A DNA stretch of 64,000 bases, taken from NCBI RefSeq assembly GCF_003863365.1, contig NZ_RQXT01000033.1, positions 17,725-81,724 of the forward strand. The letters run 5' to 3'. This stretch comes from Mesorhizobium tamadayense. GTDB taxonomy: Bacteria; Pseudomonadota; Alphaproteobacteria; Rhizobiales; Rhizobiaceae. This document shows, piece by piece, positions 26,590 to 34,157 of this stretch. The first letter of the stretch is position 1. Every line of letters starts with the position of its first letter. The translations under genes were made by a program, and so were the position numbers. The notes beneath the pieces are model-generated. The model did not search any database, was not told the origin of the DNA, and saw only the letters and a program-made list of their open reading frames with translations.

Positions 26590-26631
26590 AAAAGGTCCGA
26601 TCGGGCATCGCATGGGTCGTGGGCCGCTTCC
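26590..26631 (+). promoter_or_regulatory. Bipartite element upstream of the second Gly/Asn-rich gene
   Basis: The element is aaaaggtccga, 13 bases, then gggtcgtgggccgcttcc, differing from the first copy by one base in each block. It ends 114 bp before the start codon of the second paralogue. The two genes are probably co-regulated through it. Confidence 0.6.
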
Positions 26632-26745
26632 GTAGCCTTACCAAACCGTGAATCTTTCCTGGGCAAGACACCGGTTCCGCCTTGGCCAGGCTGAGGGCGG
26701 AACTTCGGCAGGGCCGAGGCGGAACCGGCGTGAACCAAGGACAGC

Positions 26746-27210
26746 ATGCGCGAACCCGCCCCCCAACGGTTTGTCCGCCTTGCGCTGCGCGCCACGGCCG
26801 CGCTGGCGTTTGCTGTCGCGACTTGCCATTTCACGCCCGACAGCGTTGCTAAGCTCCTGGTGGCCACCGCTTACGCCGCCAACGGTAATGGCGGCGGCAA
26901 CGGCGGCGGCAATGGCGGCAACAGCGGTGGCAATTCAGGCAACAGCAATGCCGGTGGCGGCAATGCCAATGCCGGTCCGGGAAACAACAGCGGCAAAGGC
27001 AACACCAACCCCGGCAGCAAAGCCGCCAGCCATGTCAATGCGACCGGCGACACCGTCGAGATCGACGGCAACAAGATCACCGTCATCCACCGCAACGGCA
27101 TGAAGGAAGAGATCGAGAACGGGCGCTTCGAGATGACGGATGCGCAAGGCCGCACCATCGTCGAGCGCTGGGCGACACAGGAGGATCTGGCCCGCCTGCT
27201 AGGCTTGTGA
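26746..27210 (+). CDS. Exported Gly/Asn-rich protein, paralogue 2
   Basis: A 154-residue protein with a signal peptide ending near AYAAN (residue 44), a Gly/Asn-rich stretch (about residues 45-90) and a conserved C-terminal domain. That domain shares HVNA, TGD, VEI, HRNGMKE, ENGRF and GRTIVER with paralogue 1, well over half its positions by eye. The low-complexity middle differs in repeat order, as expected for fast slippage. It carries its own copy of the upstream element, so it is probably transcribed separately. Function unknown; likely periplasmic or surface-located. Confidence 0.85.
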   Translation: MREPAPQRFVRLALRATAALAFAVATCHFTPDSVAKLLVATAYAANGNGGGNGGGNGGNSGGNSGNSNAGGGNANAGPGNNSGKGNTNPGSKAASHVNATGDTVEIDGNKITVIHRNGMKEEIENGRFEMTDAQGRTIVERWATQEDLARLLGL

Positions 27211-27284
27211 GGGTTGAGAGAAGCTACCCCCTTTTCCCGCACCCTCGCATGTCACCCCCGTCTTCCGGAGGCGGGGTTGGGGAT

Positions 27285-27398
27285 GGTGAATAGTGAATGG
27301 TGAATAGTGAGGTAGTGGTTGGTGAGTAGAAGCTAAGGTCACGGCGCCGCAGTCTCACCATTCACCATTCACCATTCACTATATTCACTATTCACTAC
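27285..27398. repeat. Inverted array of gtgaatg/gtgaata heptamers
   Basis: The left arm reads ggtgaatagtgaatggtgaa and on; the right arm at 27354-27398 is its inverted counterpart built of ccattca and ctattca units. Each arm is also a tandem heptamer array, so copy number can change by slippage. It lies between two convergent genes, where the resulting hairpin may stop transcription from both sides. Confidence 0.8.
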
Positions 27399-27401
27399 GC
27401 A

Positions 27402-28046
27402 CTAATTCCTCTCCCTCGCCTCATGCATCAGCAGCGCCGCCTCCGTCCGGTTGCGCACGTTGAGCTTGGCGAGCACTCGGGTCATGTGGTGCTTGACCGT
27501 CTTTTCCTGCAGCGACAGCCGGGCGGCGACTTCCTTGTTGCTCAGGCCTTCTGCCACCAGCCTCAGGATCTCGGCCTCGCGGCCGGTGAGCTGGCTGAGC
27601 GGGTCGGGCTTGCGGTTGGTGGGCTGCAAGAGGTCCGACAACAGCCGGGCCGAGAGCGTCGGCGACACGTAGCTCTGGCCGTTGGCGACGTCGCGCAGGA
27701 TCTCGGCCAGCGACTTGGAGCCGACGCCTTTCAGCACATAGCCGCGCGCGCCCGCCTTCAGCGCCTGGGCGACGTCGGCATTGGTCTCGGACACGGTGAG
27801 CATGACGATCTTCTGTCCAGGCGCCGCCGAAAGGATGGCGGTCAGCGCATTGAGGCCGCCGCCCGGCATGCTGATGTCGAGCAGCAGCACGTCGGGCGCG
27901 CTGGCGCGGACCAGCCTTTCGGCGTCCTCGGCGCTGGCGCCTTCGCCCACAAGCTCGAAGCCGCCGATCTCGCCGAGGCTGCGCGCCACGCCCTCGCGAA
28001 ACAGCGGATGATCGTCGACAATAGCGATGCGGATTCTTTCGGTCAC
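27402..28046 (-). CDS. NarL/FixJ-family response regulator
   Basis: A 214-residue two-component response regulator. The receiver domain (residues 5-120) has the acidic pair in IVDDH, the phosphorylated aspartate in LLLDISMP and the lysine in YVLKGVG. The C-terminal LuxR helix-turn-helix (about 148-205) contains LTGREAEILRLVAEGLSNKE and EKTVKHHMTRVLAKL. Its start overlaps the stop of the sensor kinase gene by four bases, so the two are a cognate pair. Targets cannot be read from sequence. Confidence 0.96.
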   Translation of the reverse strand: MTERIRIAIVDDHPLFREGVARSLGEIGGFELVGEGASAEDAERLVRASAPDVLLLDISMPGGGLNALTAILSAAPGQKIVMLTVSETNADVAQALKAGARGYVLKGVGSKSLAEILRDVANGQSYVSPTLSARLLSDLLQPTNRKPDPLSQLTGREAEILRLVAEGLSNKEVAARLSLQEKTVKHHMTRVLAKLNVRNRTEAALLMHEARERN

Positions 28047-29443
28047 GGCTGCTCCTCGACAGACAATGTGATTACCAGTCTCGTTCCCCCAGGGCCTGAA
28101 AGCGTCTCGAATTGCCCGCCAATGCTTTCGATACGCTCCCTGAGGCCGGCAAGCCCGAGGCCTTCGCTCCGTGCGGGGTCGAAGCCCGGACCGGTATCCT
28201 GCACCTCGACCAAAAGCTTGCCGCCCTTCATCGTGGCTCTCACCTGCTGGCCCTTGCCCTTGCCGTGCCGATAGGCGTTGTTCAGCCCTTCCTGCACGAA
28301 ACGATAGATGCTGATCTTCTCCGAGGTGCCGAGTTCCGGCAAGCGCTCCGGCAGCGTCAGCAACACTTTGGTGTCGGTGCGGCGCTCATGCTCGGCGACC
28401 GCCAGCCGCAATATGTCGGCCACCGCCTGCGCCTCGATCTGCGGCAGCACGAGGCCGTTGCAGATGCCGCGTATCTCGCGCATCGCTTCGCCGAGCGTCT
28501 TGTGGATGCCGGCGATCTCCGCTTCGCGCTCCGGTTTCGGCGTGGCGGGGTCGACCAGAACCGGACTGTCCATCCTGAGCGCGGCAAGCGCCACCAGTTG
28601 CGCCGGGCCGTCATGCAGGTCGGCGCCGATGCGCCTCAGATAGCGTTCGTTGATGGCGGTGGCGCGACGCGAGGCGCGCTGCACGCGCTGGCGCAGCGAT
28701 GAGTTCTGTGCCAGCGCCGCCTGCAACTCCCTGACCTTGGCTTCCAGCGCGGCACGCTGTGTCTGGATGGTGCGGCTGCCGCGAAACACGATGCCTGACA
28801 AAAGCGCCAGCGAGGCCGCCGTGGCGCTGGCCACCACCAGCCAGGTCCATCTCAGCGCCGAATTCAGCGTCTCCTGGAAATCGTCGGCGATCTCGTAGAA
28901 TTCCGACACCGCCACCACTTCGCCCGACCAGGGCTCGCGCACGGGGTTGTAGATCTCGAACAGCGGCGCGTTCACTGCTTTCTCTTCGTCAGTCTCGGGG
29001 TCGTCGGCGAGATTGTTGTATTCGGCCACGACATTGCCGGCGAAGGCCGAGATCAGATTGGGGTTGGGGGGAAACGCCTTGCCGATCAGCGCCGAGTCGT
29101 CGGCGTAGAGCACGGTGCCGTCGCGCCGCCACAGCTTGAACGACACCAGCCTCTTGCCGAGGGCGCCCTGGCCGAGCGTTTCGTCCAGCGCCTGCTTGAC
29201 CGCGTCGTCGAGCTCGCGGCTCTTGCGCAGGTCCGGCAGCAGCGGCGCGATCACGCTGTCGACATAGAGCGCTGTCGTGGTGGCGGAGTTGTGCATCACC
29301 CCTTCGCGGATCTGCGACGTCACCCATAGCCCAACCACGAGCATTACCGCCAATAGACCTATGCCACCGGCAATCACAAACTGCCAGGCCAGCGACAGCC
29401 CGCTCCAGATTTGCAAAAGTCGCTTCAAAGTCTCCCTAGGCAT
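28043..29443 (-). CDS. Sensor histidine kinase (HisKA_3 type)
   Basis: A 466-residue membrane sensor kinase. Two membrane segments (about residues 19-43 and 200-220) flank a periplasmic sensing domain that includes FKLWRRDGTVLYADDSALIG. After a coiled-coil linker, the dimerisation box has the phosphorylated histidine in RIGADLHDGPAQLVALAAL. The ATPase domain holds the N-box FVQEGLNNAYRHG and the G-box DTGPGFD and GLGLAGLRERIES. The histidine-box type pairs with NarL-type regulators, such as the one just downstream. The signal is unknown. Confidence 0.95.
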   Translation of the reverse strand: MPRETLKRLLQIWSGLSLAWQFVIAGGIGLLAVMLVVGLWVTSQIREGVMHNSATTTALYVDSVIAPLLPDLRKSRELDDAVKQALDETLGQGALGKRLVSFKLWRRDGTVLYADDSALIGKAFPPNPNLISAFAGNVVAEYNNLADDPETDEEKAVNAPLFEIYNPVREPWSGEVVAVSEFYEIADDFQETLNSALRWTWLVVASATAASLALLSGIVFRGSRTIQTQRAALEAKVRELQAALAQNSSLRQRVQRASRRATAINERYLRRIGADLHDGPAQLVALAALRMDSPVLVDPATPKPEREAEIAGIHKTLGEAMREIRGICNGLVLPQIEAQAVADILRLAVAEHERRTDTKVLLTLPERLPELGTSEKISIYRFVQEGLNNAYRHGKGKGQQVRATMKGGKLLVEVQDTGPGFDPARSEGLGLAGLRERIESIGGQFETLSGPGGTRLVITLSVEEQP

Positions 29444-29648
29444 ACGCGCGATTCACCCCACCACGAACAGAGACTATAGGCCAGCCGCGGCGATTGCGAC
29501 ACCGACCTTGGTCCGGGCTCCGGGGGAAGGTTAATGGAGCGGCTGTTGGGCCGGCTGGTCTGTTTATTGAGGATCTGCTAATGTTAGAACGGCTGTGAGT
29601 TCGCTGGTGTCGCGCGGCCATGGCATCGGCTGGCGTCGAGGGGACGGC

Positions 29649-30566
29649 ATGCGGATCGCAATGATGGGTGCGGGAGGCATCGGCGGTTATGTCGGGGCCA
29701 GGCTCGCCGAGGCGGGAGGCGACGTCAGCTTCATTGCTCGCGGCGCGCACCTGGAAGCCATGCGCCGGGACGGCCTGCGAATTCGCAGCGACACCGGCAA
29801 CATCTTCCTGCCCACCGTGTCCGCAAGCGCTGCTCCGGCCGACATCGGTCCAGTCGATCTCGTGATCTTCGCCGTCAAGCTCTACGATGGCGAGAAGGCC
29901 GCCGCGGCGCTCGGACCGCTGATTGCCAGGAAGACCCGTGTCGTGACGCTGCAAAACGGCATCGATGGCATCGAGGTTCTCCGTCGCCATGTTCGCGGCG
30001 ACAAGGTGATCGGCGGCGCCACCTACCTTTCCGGCTTCATCGAAAGACCCGGAGAGGTCCTCCATGCGGGTGGGCTGCCGCACATTCTCGTCGGCGGTCA
30101 TCGCGATCCTCTCATCCGCGCGCTTCAGGCGCTTTGCGATCGAGCCGTCGGGCTCGAACTGAAGCCGGTTGCCGACATCGACAGCGTGCTTTGGGAGAAG
30201 TTCGTGACGCTTGCGGCCTTCTCCGGCGCAACGTCGCTCATGCGCTCAGGCATTGGTTCAATCCTCGACGATCCCGAGGCCCGGATTTTCGTCGAGCAAT
30301 TGCGGGACGAGGGGATGGCGGTTGCCGCGGCGGCCGGTCATCCGATGGCGGAAGGGTTCGAGGACCGCGTCATCACGAGGTGGACCGCGTTACCTCCACA
30401 TGTGAAATCATCGATGGCCAACGACCTTGAAAGAGGCAGGCCCATCGAGGTCGCCTGGCTCTCCGGGCGCATGCATGAACTGGGCATGAGGTTCTCCATT
30501 GCGACCCCTGGCCACACGGCGGTGTTCCGCGCCTTGCATCTCCATGCGGCGGGCACCGCCGCTTAG
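29649..30566 (+). CDS. Ketopantoate reductase family protein (PanE/ApbA)
   Basis: A 305-residue NADPH-dependent reductase. The N-terminal Rossmann motif is MGAGGIGGYVGARLAEAG. The catalytic-domain marks are VVTLQNGIDG, the lysine in VLWEKFVTLAAFSG, and SMANDLERGRPIEVAWLSG. PanE makes pantoate for coenzyme A, but many paralogues act on other 2-oxo acids. I chose the ATG at 29649, with GAGGGGACGGC before it, as it starts directly at the nucleotide-binding strand. Without panB or panC nearby, a role in pantothenate synthesis is not shown. A methyltransferase gene follows 33 bp downstream, probably in the same operon. Confidence 0.9.
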   Translation: MRIAMMGAGGIGGYVGARLAEAGGDVSFIARGAHLEAMRRDGLRIRSDTGNIFLPTVSASAAPADIGPVDLVIFAVKLYDGEKAAAALGPLIARKTRVVTLQNGIDGIEVLRRHVRGDKVIGGATYLSGFIERPGEVLHAGGLPHILVGGHRDPLIRALQALCDRAVGLELKPVADIDSVLWEKFVTLAAFSGATSLMRSGIGSILDDPEARIFVEQLRDEGMAVAAAAGHPMAEGFEDRVITRWTALPPHVKSSMANDLERGRPIEVAWLSGRMHELGMRFSIATPGHTAVFRALHLHAAGTAA

Positions 30567-30599
30567 CGTTGTTCCATTGAGGCTCCGTGGGAGGACATC

Positions 30600-31340
30600 A
30601 TGGCAAATGCGTCGACTGAAAGCATGCCGGTGACGACGGATAATGGGGTTGCCGGCTCGCAGGACATGTTCAACAGGGAGCTTGAAACCTACCGCAGGAT
30701 AGTCGGTGCGAACCTGATGTTCCATCAGGACGTCTATCACCTTCTTCGCGACTTGCTTATTGAGCAAGCACCCGCGTCATTCCGGTTCCTCGATGTGGCG
30801 TGCGGAGATGCCAGTGCCTGCGCCGCGATGCTGAGGACAATGGAGATAGGCAACTATGTCGGTATCGACTTGTCGGCGGCATCGCTGCGGTTGGCGGCTC
30901 AGGAACTGGTTGCCCTTCCTTGTCCCGTCGAACTCCGCTGCTGCGATTTCGCGCAAGCGATGGCGAAATGGTCTGAACCGGTCGATGTGATCTGGATCGG
31001 CATGTCGCTGCACCATCTGCCGACGGCGGCCAAGGCAAAGGTGATGCGCAACGCCCACAGGGCCTTGGGAGGTATGGGCCTGTTCGTCATCTGGGAACCG
31101 GCGTTGTTCGAGGCAGAGGATCGCGCCGCCTGGCTCGCGCGCTTCTCCTTGCTGCGCGACAAATGGTCGGCCGTTTCCGACGAGGAATTCGCATCGATGG
31201 AAAGGCATATGCTTCTGGCCGATTTCCCCGAAACTTCGCAGACATGGCTGCGCTTAGGGCGGGATGCCGGCTTTTCGCATGCGGAGGACATTTTCATGAT
31301 GCCCAATAAAATGGGCAGGGTGTTCCGCTACTGGAACTAG
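30600..31340 (+). CDS. SAM-dependent methyltransferase (class I)
   Basis: A 246-residue soluble methyltransferase. Motif I is FLDVACGDASACAAML (about residues 63-78), with the acidic ribose contact in YVGIDLS. Motifs II and III follow in VDVIWIGMSLHHLPT, typical of the methyltransferase 12/25 group acting on small molecules. GGGAGG lies six bases before the ATG. Co-transcription with the PanE-like gene upstream is likely. Substrate unknown. Confidence 0.88.
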   Translation: MANASTESMPVTTDNGVAGSQDMFNRELETYRRIVGANLMFHQDVYHLLRDLLIEQAPASFRFLDVACGDASACAAMLRTMEIGNYVGIDLSAASLRLAAQELVALPCPVELRCCDFAQAMAKWSEPVDVIWIGMSLHHLPTAAKAKVMRNAHRALGGMGLFVIWEPALFEAEDRAAWLARFSLLRDKWSAVSDEEFASMERHMLLADFPETSQTWLRLGRDAGFSHAEDIFMMPNKMGRVFRYWN

Positions 31341-31599
31341 TCGCTGCGTTGGGGCGGCCATGCATCCAAGTTGAACCAGCGGCTGGAGTGAAAGACGTCT
31401 AACAGGGCGAGGCGCTCCGGTGCTGACGATCCTGAAAGGCGGGCTGTCGGGCGGTTTGGCCCTCGCGCTCGATCATCTCGGCCGTCAATGGCTATTTCAG
31501 AGAGGGTCATCCGCCAGGCGGAAAAAACACGACCATATCGGGCAGCGCGTTACGGCATTCGGTGGAACGCAAAGCGGGGCGACCGCGTTTTGTGTCGCT

Positions 31600-31821
31600 A
31601 TGTCGAGGAGTTCTCACCCTCATAAGGCCGAAAGGCCGGCCCCGGCCTCTCTTGCCGAGGCGGAGCGCCGGGCGCGCGCCGAAAAGAACGCCAGGCTAAG
31701 GAACCTTCGCACGCATACGTCGTGGCTGGTGCTCGATCCCGACGCGCTTTTCCGCGACGAGATCGACTGCTCGGCGCTGTTTGGTGAAGTCCCCATGCGA
31801 AAGGTCGCCCGCCAGGGGTAG
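31600..31821 (+). CDS. Possible small hypothetical protein
   Basis: A 73-residue reading starting MSRSSHPHKAERPAPASLAE. It has an Arg/Ala-rich helix (EAERRARAEKNARLRNLRTH) followed by SWLVLDPDALFRDEID. The frame opens further upstream to 31420, but that part does not look like protein. Similar short Arg-rich proteins are common in rhizobia. The ribosome binding site is weak. Confidence 0.4.
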   Translation: MSRSSHPHKAERPAPASLAEAERRARAEKNARLRNLRTHTSWLVLDPDALFRDEIDCSALFGEVPMRKVARQG

Positions 31822-31829
31822 GAGCGACC

Positions 31830-31988
31830 TCACGCCGTCTGAAGCTGTCCGACTGAATCCGCGCGCGATATCGCGGACAGTCGCGCAACGGCCAATGGCG
31901 CCATGAGCATGAAAACCGCCGTGATGCAGAGGAAGATCGACCAAGCCAGATCGATCCCGCCGTGGTCATAGCAGACTGCAAGTCCCAT
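31830..31988 (-). CDS. Small single-pass membrane protein
   Basis: A 52-residue protein starting MGLAVCYDHGGIDLAWSIFL, with one hydrophobic segment (AWSIFLCITAVFMLMAPLAV, about residues 15-34) and a short polar tail. The ATG at 31988 has GGTAAGG upstream. It is convergent with the small gene at 31600, with eight bases between the stops. Its even hydrophobic profile argues for a real gene. Function unknown; such miniproteins often modulate a larger membrane complex. Confidence 0.55.
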   Translation of the reverse strand: MGLAVCYDHGGIDLAWSIFLCITAVFMLMAPLAVARLSAISRADSVGQLQTA

Positions 31989-32119
31989 GACGCCTTACCC
32001 TTTTTATACCCCCGCTGCGCATCAGGTTGCCACGCATTGAGCTAAGCATGATCCTCATTTGCAAGAAATACAAGAGATCGCTAATTTGCCTGCGCCGGAA
32101 AACCCGCGCGACAATTCGG

Positions 32120-32659
32120 TCAACTGCAACAAGCCTTGCCGCTCGCGGGCGCAGAGCACGACGCGCCGGCCGCCTTCTGGTCTTCCAGCCAGCGGTCGCG
32201 TGGCTTGCAGCTCGCCGGCCGCGGCGACAGTTCGACCTCGACGGTGCCGCCAACCAGTGCCGGCTGCGTTGCCCGGTGAAGCTCCATCGGCCGGATGCCG
32301 TCGCTGACCTCGAAGGTCAGCCTGGCGGCCGGATCGAGAGCCACGTGGTAGGCAACTTTGCGGATGATGGCAGCGAACCTGCCGGCCGGCATGTGCACCG
32401 GCCCGCCTTCGTCGACGTCCCATAGCTGCACAAAAATTTCCGACCAGGATTCCGGATTGGCGCCGCAATCGAGCGCCGAGAACTGCCCGGCCTTGACCTC
32501 GGTCACGTGGTAGCCCGGCTTTACCGGCCGGCCATCATAGCGAAACACCAGCGGCTTGTCCTTGTGGGCGGCAAGCGCATCGAGCAGATCGCCGATGCTA
32601 AGATCCGACGGGTCCATAGGAAGGGCGGGGGCGATTTTTGGGTTGTCAAGCGTGAGCAT
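32120..32659 (-). CDS. DUF6428 family protein
   Basis: A 179-residue protein starting MLTLDNPKIAPALPMDPSDL. The core has DKPLVFRYDGRPVKPGYHVTE split near residue 45, then DCGANPESWSEIFVQLWDV and MPAGRFAAIIRKVA. I recognise this as the DUF6428 group, found next to arsR in arsenic loci. The C-terminus is cysteine-containing (CKPRDR, CSAPASGKACCS), which may bind As(III). It diverges from arsR with only 42 bp between starts, so both should answer to one ArsR operator. Confidence 0.8.
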   Translation of the reverse strand: MLTLDNPKIAPALPMDPSDLSIGDLLDALAAHKDKPLVFRYDGRPVKPGYHVTEVKAGQFSALDCGANPESWSEIFVQLWDVDEGGPVHMPAGRFAAIIRKVAYHVALDPAARLTFEVSDGIRPMELHRATQPALVGGTVEVELSPRPASCKPRDRWLEDQKAAGASCSAPASGKACCS

Positions 32660-32683
32660 GTCGGTTATTCCTCATTTCGATAT

Positions 32684-32699
32684 TTCAAGGATTATTGAA
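32684..32699. promoter_or_regulatory. Putative ArsR operator
   Basis: An inverted repeat ttcaa-ggatta-ttgaa sits in the 42-bp gap between the divergent DUF6428 gene and arsR, right before the arsR ATG. AT-rich dyads of this shape are usual ArsR/SmtB sites. Binding here would block both promoters. Confidence 0.6.
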
Positions 32700-32701
32700 A
32701 C

Positions 32702-33052
32702 ATGGACGAACGTCAAGCCCTGATCGCATTCGGCGCGCTGTCGCAGGAAACCCGGCTGCGGCTGTTGAGGCTGCTGGTAATGGCCGGGCCGGCCGGCATC
32801 GCCGCCGGTTCGCTCGCCGAACAGGTCGCCGTCTCGCCTTCCAATGTCAGCTTCCATCTCAAGGAACTGGAGCGCGCCGGCCTGGTCAGCACGCGCCGGG
32901 ACGCGCGCTCGATCGTCTACAGCGCCGAATATGACGCGCTTTCCGGCCTGATCCGGTTCCTGATGGAGGATTGCTGCTCGGGCCGCCCGGAAATCTGCGC
33001 GCCGGCGCTTGCCGCGCCCTGCTGCCAGCCGGGCGAGGGGGCCAGGCAGTGA
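32702..33052 (+). CDS. arsR: Arsenic-responsive repressor ArsR
   Basis: A 116-residue winged-helix ArsR/SmtB repressor that leaves DNA on binding As(III). The recognition helix is in VSPSNVSFHLKELERAGLVS. It lacks the CVC motif of plasmid R773 ArsR. Instead cysteines lie at the C-terminus: Cys91, Cys92 and Cys99 in DCCSGRPEIC, plus Cys107 and Cys108. This resembles the Cys95-Cys96-Cys102 site of Acidithiobacillus ferrooxidans ArsR. It leads an arsR-aqpS-arsC-MFS operon and its TGA overlaps the next GTG. Confidence 0.93.
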   Translation: MDERQALIAFGALSQETRLRLLRLLVMAGPAGIAAGSLAEQVAVSPSNVSFHLKELERAGLVSTRRDARSIVYSAEYDALSGLIRFLMEDCCSGRPEICAPALAAPCCQPGEGARQ

Positions 33053-33747
33053 TCTCCTACGATCTGCCGCGACGGGCCGTCGCCGAGGCCCTGGGTACCG
33101 GCCTGCTGGTGGCAACGGTGGTCGGTTCCGGCATCATGGCGCAGACGCTGACGCATGACACGGCGCTGGCGCTGCTCGGCAACACGCTCGCGACCGGCGC
33201 CATGCTGGTGGTGTTGATCACCATCCTCGGGCCGATCTCCGGCGCGCATTTCAATCCGGCCGTTTCGCTCGTGTTCTGCTTGAACCGGTCGCTCCCGGCC
33301 CGCGATCTGCCGGCCTATCTTGCCGCGCAGTTCGCCGGCGCCATCGCCGGCACCATCGGCGCGCATCTCATGTTCGCCCTGCCGGTTCTGGAGATCGCGA
33401 CGAAGCTGCGCGCCGGACCGGCGCAATGGTTCTCCGAAGTTGTCGCGACATTCGGCCTGGTCGCCGTCATTCTCGCCGGCCTCCGCTTCGAGCGACGGGC
33501 AGTGCCGTGGCTGGTCGGCCTCTTCATCACCGCCGCCTACTGGTTCACCGCTTCCACGTCCTTCGCCAATCCGGCCGTCGCCGTGGCGCGTTCGCTCACC
33601 GACAGCTTTTCCGGCATCAGGCCGGCCGATCTGCCGGGCTTCATCGTCGCCGAGCTGCTCGGCGCGTTGATCGCGTTGGCGCTGATGGGCTGGCTGCTGC
33701 GGCCCGAAACCATCGAGCAACCCCAGACACTGAAAGCCAAGCCATGA
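33049..33747 (+). CDS. aqpS: Aquaglyceroporin-type arsenite channel (AqpS-like)
   Basis: A 232-residue MIP-family channel with six membrane segments and both pore motifs: NPAVS in the first half (HFNPAVSLVFC) and NPAVAVARS in the second. In Sinorhizobium meliloti the equivalent aqpS sits between arsR and arsC and lets As(III) made by ArsC leave down its gradient. The same order is seen here. The GTG at 33049 overlaps the arsR stop, and arsC overlaps the end of this gene, so all three are coupled. Confidence 0.92.
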   Translation: MISYDLPRRAVAEALGTGLLVATVVGSGIMAQTLTHDTALALLGNTLATGAMLVVLITILGPISGAHFNPAVSLVFCLNRSLPARDLPAYLAAQFAGAIAGTIGAHLMFALPVLEIATKLRAGPAQWFSEVVATFGLVAVILAGLRFERRAVPWLVGLFITAAYWFTASTSFANPAVAVARSLTDSFSGIRPADLPGFIVAELLGALIALALMGWLLRPETIEQPQTLKAKP

Positions 33748-34157
33748 CGGTCACGATCTATCACAATCCCGCTTGCGGCACCTCACGCAACACGCTCGCC
33801 ATGATCCGCGCCAGCGGCGAGGATCCGGTGGTGATCGAATATTTGAAGACGCCGCCGGGCCGCGAACGGCTGCTGGAGCTGATCGCGGCGATGGGCATCA
33901 CCCCGCGCGGGCTGCTGCGCGAGAAGGGAACGCCTTATGCCGAGCTTGGCCTTGCCGATCCGAAATGGAGCGACGACGAGCTGATCGATTTCATGCTCGC
34001 CCATCCGATCCTCATCAACCGGCCGATCGTCGAGACATCCAAGGGCACAAGGCTCTGCCGGCCTTCGGAGGCGGTGCTGCCGCTGCTCGACAATCCGGTG
34101 CGCGAGTTCGTCAAGGAGGATGGCGAGAAGGTCGCCTACGCGCCGGGGAAAGCCTGA
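33744..34157 (+). CDS. arsC: Glutaredoxin-type arsenate reductase ArsC
   Basis: A 137-residue arsenate reductase that turns As(V) into As(III) using glutathione and glutaredoxin. The catalytic cysteine is Cys11 in HNPACGTSRN. The arginines that hold arsenate are seen in LINRPIV and in the following GTRLCRPSE. The ATG overlaps the aqpS stop (ATGA). With AqpS it forms a reduction-and-release route for arsenate. Confidence 0.95.
   Translation: MTVTIYHNPACGTSRNTLAMIRASGEDPVVIEYLKTPPGRERLLELIAAMGITPRGLLREKGTPYAELGLADPKWSDDELIDFMLAHPILINRPIVETSKGTRLCRPSEAVLPLLDNPVREFVKEDGEKVAYAPGKA

Larger units (their letters stand above)
26136..26745. other. Spacer between the two Gly/Asn-rich paralogues
   Basis: This 610-bp region holds a terminator at 26278-26307 and the second copy of the bipartite element at 26590-26631. 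The remainder (about 26310-26580) has no credible gene on either strand. Together with the paralogue genes it looks like an old tandem duplication whose spacer has drifted. Confidence 0.5.

Noticed and set aside
27230..27275. Possible terminator after the second Gly/Asn-rich gene
   Set aside because: The gtcacccccgtcttccggag hairpin is imperfect and has no T run; the inverted heptamer array just after it is the better candidate.
31420..31599. Upstream extension of the small gene at 31600
   Set aside because: The added residues are Arg/Gly-rich without pattern and the start has no ribosome binding site.
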